The notes under the pieces were generated by a model that saw nothing but the letters and a program-made list of their open reading frames with translations, did not search any database and was not told the DNA's origin. Shown piece after piece: positions 60,496-64,000 of a DNA stretch of 64,000 nucleotides. How positions within the stretch are numbered: the stretch's first letter is position 1; each line of letters opens with the position of its first letter. Position numbers and translations under genes: made by a program. This DNA comes from Rhizobium leguminosarum (GTDB lineage Bacteria; Pseudomonadota; Alphaproteobacteria; Rhizobiales; Rhizobiaceae): contig NZ_CP025012.1 in assembly GCF_002953715.1 (NCBI RefSeq), positions 3,798,501 through 3,862,500 on the forward strand. Direction: 5' to 3'.

Positions 60496-61890
60496 TCAGT
60501 GCGCGATCGCCTTGTTGATATCCTCGGTCATCTTCTTCGCGTCACCGAGCAGCATCATCGTGCCGTCCTTGTAGAACAGCGTATTGTCGATGCCGGCATA
60601 ACCCGAGCCGAGCGAGCGCTTGACGAAGAGGCAGGTCTTTGCCCGGTCGACGTCGAGGATCGGCATGCCGTAGATCGGCGAGGTCTTGTCGTCGCGCGCC
60701 GCCGGGTTGGTGACGTCGTTTGCGCCGATGACATAGGCGACGTCGGCCTGGGCGAATTCCGAATTGATATCCTCGAGCTCGAAAACCTCGTCATAGGGAA
60801 CATTCGCTTCGGCGAGCAACACGTTCATGTGGCCGGGCATACGGCCTGCGACCGGGTGGATCGCATATTTCACCTCGACGCCGTTCTTCTTGAGATTGTC
60901 GGCAAGCTCGCGCAGCGCATGCTGGGCCTGGGCAACCGCCATGCCATATCCCGGCACGATGATAACCTTAGACGCGTTTGCCATCAGATAAGCCGCATCC
61001 TCGGCCGAGCCGAGCTTGACTGTCCTGTCTGATGTGTCAGGTCCGCCGGACGCCGTCTCACCGCCGAAACCACCGAGGATGACGGAGACGAAGGAACGGT
61101 TCATACCCTTGCACATGATGTAAGAGAGGATCGCGCCGGAAGAACCGACGAGCGCGCCGGTGATGATCAGCGCCAGATTGCCGAGCGTGAAGCCGATGCC
61201 GGCCGCGGCCCAGCCTGAATAGGAATTCAACATCGAGACGACGACCGGCATATCGGCCCCGCCGATCGGCACGATCAGCAGAACGCCGAGCGCCAGCGAC
61301 AGCGCCACGACGGCCCAGAAATCGAAATGGCTTTCGGTGGCGGCAAGCCCGATGATGAAGAGTACGATCAGCACCAGCAGGCTCGCATTGATCACATGCC
61401 GGTAGGGCAGCAGGATCGGCTTGCCGGACATGCGTCCGTCAAGCTTCAGGAAAGCGATGATCGAGCCGGTGAAGGTCAGCGCTCCGATTGCCACGCCGAG
61501 CGCCATCTCGATGCGCGCCTCGGTGTGGATGTGGCCGATCTCGCCTATGCCGAAGGAAGCAGGCGTGTAGAGCGCGGAGGCCGCAACCAACACGGCGGCA
61601 AGGCCGACCAGCGAATGGAAACCCGCGACGAGCTGCGGCATCGAGGTCATGGGAATGGTGCGGGCGACATAGGCGCCGACGCTGCCACCGATGGCAAGGC
61701 CAAGGATGATCAGCACGAGACCGCCGAAATTCGGGGTCGCCAGCACCAGCGTCGTCAGGATCGCGATCCCCATGCCGATCATGCCATAGAGATTGCCCTT
61801 GCGGCTGGTGGCCGGATGCGACAGGCCGCGCAGCGCCAGGATGAAGAGCACGCCGGAGACGAGGTAGAGGAAGGCTGCGATATTGGTCAT
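60496..61890 (-). CDS. pntB: NAD(P) transhydrogenase subunit beta
   Basis: 464 residues. Eight or nine membrane spans (about 1-260) form part of the proton channel, and a C-terminal domain III (GYGMAVAQAQHALREL, HPVAGRMPGHMNVLLAEA, GANDVTNPAARD) binds NADP(H). With PntA1 and PntA2 it uses the proton gradient to make NADPH from NADH. It is the last gene of the operon, 6 bases after pntA2. GTG or alternative starts are not needed; MTNIAAFLYLVSG is family-like. Confidence 0.95.
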   Translation of the reverse strand: MTNIAAFLYLVSGVLFILALRGLSHPATSRKGNLYGMIGMGIAILTTLVLATPNFGGLVLIILGLAIGGSVGAYVARTIPMTSMPQLVAGFHSLVGLAAVLVAASALYTPASFGIGEIGHIHTEARIEMALGVAIGALTFTGSIIAFLKLDGRMSGKPILLPYRHVINASLLVLIVLFIIGLAATESHFDFWAVVALSLALGVLLIVPIGGADMPVVVSMLNSYSGWAAAGIGFTLGNLALIITGALVGSSGAILSYIMCKGMNRSFVSVILGGFGGETASGGPDTSDRTVKLGSAEDAAYLMANASKVIIVPGYGMAVAQAQHALRELADNLKKNGVEVKYAIHPVAGRMPGHMNVLLAEANVPYDEVFELEDINSEFAQADVAYVIGANDVTNPAARDDKTSPIYGMPILDVDRAKTCLFVKRSLGSGYAGIDNTLFYKDGTMMLLGDAKKMTEDINKAIAH

Positions 61891-61896
61891 CAGTCC

Positions 61897-62295
61897 TCAC
61901 CGGTCCTTCTTGCGGTACATCGAAAGCATCCGCTGCGTGACGAGGAAGCCGCCGAAGATGTTCACCGAGACGAGCACGAGAGCCACGAAGCCGAAACCGG
62001 TCGCAAGCCCGCTGGTCGAGATGCCGACCGCCAGGAGCGCGCCGACGACGATGACGGAGGAGATCGCATTGGTGACGGCCATCAGCGGCGTATGCAGCGC
62101 CGGCGTCACCGACCACACGACGTAATAGCCGACGAAGATCGACAATACGAAGATGGCGAGCTGAAAGACGAAGGGATCGATCGCCCCGCCGGTCGCAGCA
62201 CTTGCCGCTTCCGGTGCCTGGGCCGCCGCCGTGATGACGGCGGTCACCGCCTGGTCGAGCTGCTCCAGCGCTCTGTCCATTGCTTCACTGGCCAT
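61897..62295 (-). CDS. pntAB: NAD(P) transhydrogenase subunit alpha part 2
   Basis: 132 residues with three membrane spans (FVFQLAIFVLSIFVGYYVVW, LMAVTNAISSVIVVGALLAV, GFGFVALVLVSVNIFGGFLV). It corresponds to the membrane part of the alpha subunit, which in alphaproteobacteria is a separate protein. The start overlaps the pntA1 stop by one base (TGATG). Confidence 0.93.
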   Translation of the reverse strand: MASEAMDRALEQLDQAVTAVITAAAQAPEAASAATGGAIDPFVFQLAIFVLSIFVGYYVVWSVTPALHTPLMAVTNAISSVIVVGALLAVGISTSGLATGFGFVALVLVSVNIFGGFLVTQRMLSMYRKKDR

Positions 62296-63443
62296 CAGAT
62301 GTCTCCCTTCTTCGCGCCGCCGAAGGCGGGATGAACCACGTCGCCGGCATAGGTCAGCATCGTCGCCTTGACCAGCTCGTCGTCGAGATTGACGACGACG
62401 CTCCGGGTTTCCTTGTTGACCATGGTCTCGAGGAAGGTGACGAGGTTCTTGGCGTAGAGCGCCGATGCGCTGGTCGCAACCCGGCCCGGCATGTTGGCGA
62501 AACCGATCACCCTGACGCCTTCGACATCGGCAATCTCGCCGGGGACGACGCCCTCGATATTGCCGCCGCGCTCGACCGCAAGGTCGACGGCGACCGCACC
62601 TGATTTCATCGAGGCGAGCATGGCGTGTGAAACGAGCCGCGGCGCCGCACGACCGGGGATCAGCGCGGTGGTGATGACGATATCTTGCTTGGTAATGTGT
62701 TCGGCAACCAGAGCCGCCTGCTTCGCCTGATAGTTGGCGGACATTTCCTTGGCATAGCCACCGGCCGTTTCCGCCGCCTTGAACTCCTCGTCCTCGACGG
62801 CGATGAACTTGGCGCCGAGCGAGGCGACCTGCTCCTTGGCGGCGGGGCGAACGTCGGTGGCCGAAACCGCCGCGCCGAGGCGGCGCGCGGTCGCGATCGC
62901 CTGAAGACCCGCGACACCGGCGCCCATGACGAAGACCTTGGCGGCCGGCACGGTGCCGGCCGCCGTCATCATCATCGGCATGGCGCGGTCATAAACCGCC
63001 GCTGCCTCGATGACGGCCTGGTAACCGGCAAGATTGGCCTGGGACGAAAGCACATCCATAGACTGGGCGCGGGTAATGCGCGGCATCAGTTCCATCGCAA
63101 AAGCCGAAAGCCCCGCGCTTGCCAAAGCGGCGATCGCTTCGTCATTGCCGTAGGGATCCATGATGGCGATGATCACCGCGCCGCTTTTATAGCCGGAGAT
63201 TTCCGATCCGCTGGGCCGGCGCACCTTCAAGACCACGTCGGCGGAGGCTGCATCCGCAAAACTGCCGATTCGGGCACCCGCGGCCCCGAACTCCTCGTCC
63301 GGAATGCGCGAAGCTGCACCAGCACCGGCTTCGACGACGACGTCGAAGCCGAAACTCTTCATCTTCTTCACGGTCTCGGCGGAGGCGGCGACACGTGTCT
63401 CCTCCCCCGTAATTTCCCTTGCAACGAAAACGATATTGCCCAA
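62295..63443 (-). CDS. pntAA: NAD(P) transhydrogenase subunit alpha part 1
   Basis: 382 residues, soluble NAD(H)-binding domain I. Related to alanine dehydrogenase: REITGEETRVAASAETVKKM at the start, VFVMGAGVAGLQAIATARRLGA as the dinucleotide fold, and RAAPRLVSHAMLASMKSGAV later. I chose the TTG at 63443, preceded by GGAGGAGG, because homologues begin GNIVFVARE; the ORF is open to 63497 without family resemblance. First of the pnt genes; the small oxidase gene lies 130 bp upstream on the same strand. Confidence 0.9.
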   Translation of the reverse strand: MGNIVFVAREITGEETRVAASAETVKKMKSFGFDVVVEAGAGAASRIPDEEFGAAGARIGSFADAASADVVLKVRRPSGSEISGYKSGAVIIAIMDPYGNDEAIAALASAGLSAFAMELMPRITRAQSMDVLSSQANLAGYQAVIEAAAVYDRAMPMMMTAAGTVPAAKVFVMGAGVAGLQAIATARRLGAAVSATDVRPAAKEQVASLGAKFIAVEDEEFKAAETAGGYAKEMSANYQAKQAALVAEHITKQDIVITTALIPGRAAPRLVSHAMLASMKSGAVAVDLAVERGGNIEGVVPGEIADVEGVRVIGFANMPGRVATSASALYAKNLVTFLETMVNKETRSVVVNLDDELVKATMLTYAGDVVHPAFGGAKKGDI

Positions 63444-63532
63444 CTGCCCCCTCCTCCGGGTCAGCCAGACCGCCGCAGGCTCCCCTGCGCGGGCCAAGCA
63501 TCTAATTCACAAAGCTTCGGAGAAGCTCTCCT

Positions 63533-63575
63533 CCCCTCAGAGCGCCGTGCGCTCTGACCCTCTGAATCCACGCGG
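63533..63575. repeat. Possible remnant of palindromic repeat family 2
   Basis: A stretch containing AGCGCCGTGCG followed shortly by CTCTGAATC resembles the start of copy B with most of the hairpin missing. It lies between the small oxidase gene and pntA1. The match is short. Confidence 0.3.
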
Positions 63576-63800
63576 TCAGCGGAACAGGAAGATGCCGGCG
63601 GCAAGAAGAATGATGAAGACGAAGAGGCCGCCGAGGAGGCCGGCGCCACCGAAGAAACCGGCGGTCATCGCAAGCAGGAGGACGATGAGAAGCATCGAGC
63701 CGTATTTCGCGCCGGCGATGAACATGTCGTAGGTCTTTTCATGTTCTTTGTAATCCATCGGCGCGCCGGTCTCGACCGGTCCGGTATGATGTTCGGCCAT
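63576..63800 (-). CDS. aa3-type cytochrome c oxidase subunit IV family protein
   Basis: 74 residues. The central MDYKEHEKTYDMFIAGAKYG is the signature of the bacterial subunit IV family (PF07835), followed by two hydrophobic helices (MLLIVLLLAMTAGFF and LLGGLFVFIILLAAGIFLF). It is a small non-catalytic membrane subunit of a terminal oxidase. GGGAGACG lies upstream of the ATG. In rhizobia it is often found next to pnt; the large oxidase subunits are not in this window. Confidence 0.85.
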   Translation of the reverse strand: MAEHHTGPVETGAPMDYKEHEKTYDMFIAGAKYGSMLLIVLLLAMTAGFFGGAGLLGGLFVFIILLAAGIFLFR

Positions 63801-64000
63801 AAATATCGTCTCCCTGAAATGCCTCTGCGCTGCCTGATTCCCTCACCTGGGCGAGGGAAGTCCCTATGTGCAGGGATTACACAATGACAGGCGAAAGCGC
63901 AATGCATGAGAATGCCGCAGGCGCACGTGGCAACCGTCACCTCAAAGCCCCGGAACAGGCCCTGAAGGACGGCTGATTTTGCCTGCTTCCGTCGCCACGT

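Noticed and set aside
63884..63976. 30-codon plus-strand frame near the window end
   Set aside because: It starts with ATG and is hydrophilic, but lacks a ribosome site and recognisable similarity; it is too short to support.

Overview
The window reads as a chromosomal segment of a Rhizobium species, most likely from the R. etli / R. leguminosarum group. The evidence is the GC-rich alphaproteobacterial coding style, the glgP-glgB-glgC-glgA-pgm-glgX order, a heterotetrameric sarcosine oxidase operon, a split-alpha transhydrogenase (pntA1/pntA2/pntB), a RopA-type porin, CpdR, a ROSE-type leader on a small heat-shock gene and two families of rhizobial palindromic repeats. No searches could be run; names rest on recognition of motifs and families.

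Layout. 0.2-7.9 kb holds single-gene units: threonine aldolase, a divergent LysR regulator / SBF-type transporter pair, hsp20 with a thermometer-like leader, an alpha/beta hydrolase, an inositol-monophosphatase-family phosphatase, a small RNA resembling MmgR/alpha-r8, an N-formylglutamate amidohydrolase and cpdR. 8.0-9.8 kb holds tRNA-Val(GAC), about 0.9 kb of gene-poor DNA with one start-less reading frame, and a porin gene broken by an apparent out-of-frame internal deletion. 10.2-14.4 kb holds small envelope and stress genes (secreted protein, SNase-like membrane protein, MgtC, two tiny genes, and a TerC-type DUF475 gene behind a structured leader).

14.7-25.1 kb is a tripartite tricarboxylate transporter (tctCBA), a solute-binding protein and a TctD/TctE two-component system, separated by a MerR-GNAT fusion and a class III cyclase with TPRs. 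25.2-31.9 kb is a three-gene transglutaminase / ATP-grasp + alpha-E / transglutaminase operon, a conserved but functionally unresolved predicted peptide-modification module. A solitary TadG-like von Willebrand protein follows. 33.5-44.5 kb is the complete glycogen operon: synthesis (pgm, glgC, glgA, glgB) and breakdown (glgP, glgX) in one tightly packed unit.

44.6-51.1 kb has a MaoC hydratase, a glyoxalase-fold protein and soxB-(unknown)-soxD-soxA-soxG, with an unfamiliar gene inserted inside the sarcosine oxidase operon. 51.3-56.4 kb is a signalling island: a FecR-domain protein with a His/Asp-rich tail, a CHASE2 cyclase and, divergent from it, a cyclase with a CxxCH haem-binding periplasmic domain. 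56.5-60.4 kb has rpsU, a TPR lipoprotein, an HWE histidine kinase and a DUF992 protein. 60.5-63.8 kb is pntB-pntA2-pntA1 and a small aa3-oxidase subunit IV.

The strongest points for a second look are the TerC leader that ends in terminator-like hairpins, the transglutaminase/ATP-grasp operon, the MmgR-like RNA, the damaged porin, the haem-type cyclase, the gene within the sox operon, and a palindromic repeat whose hairpin loop is inverted between two copies.
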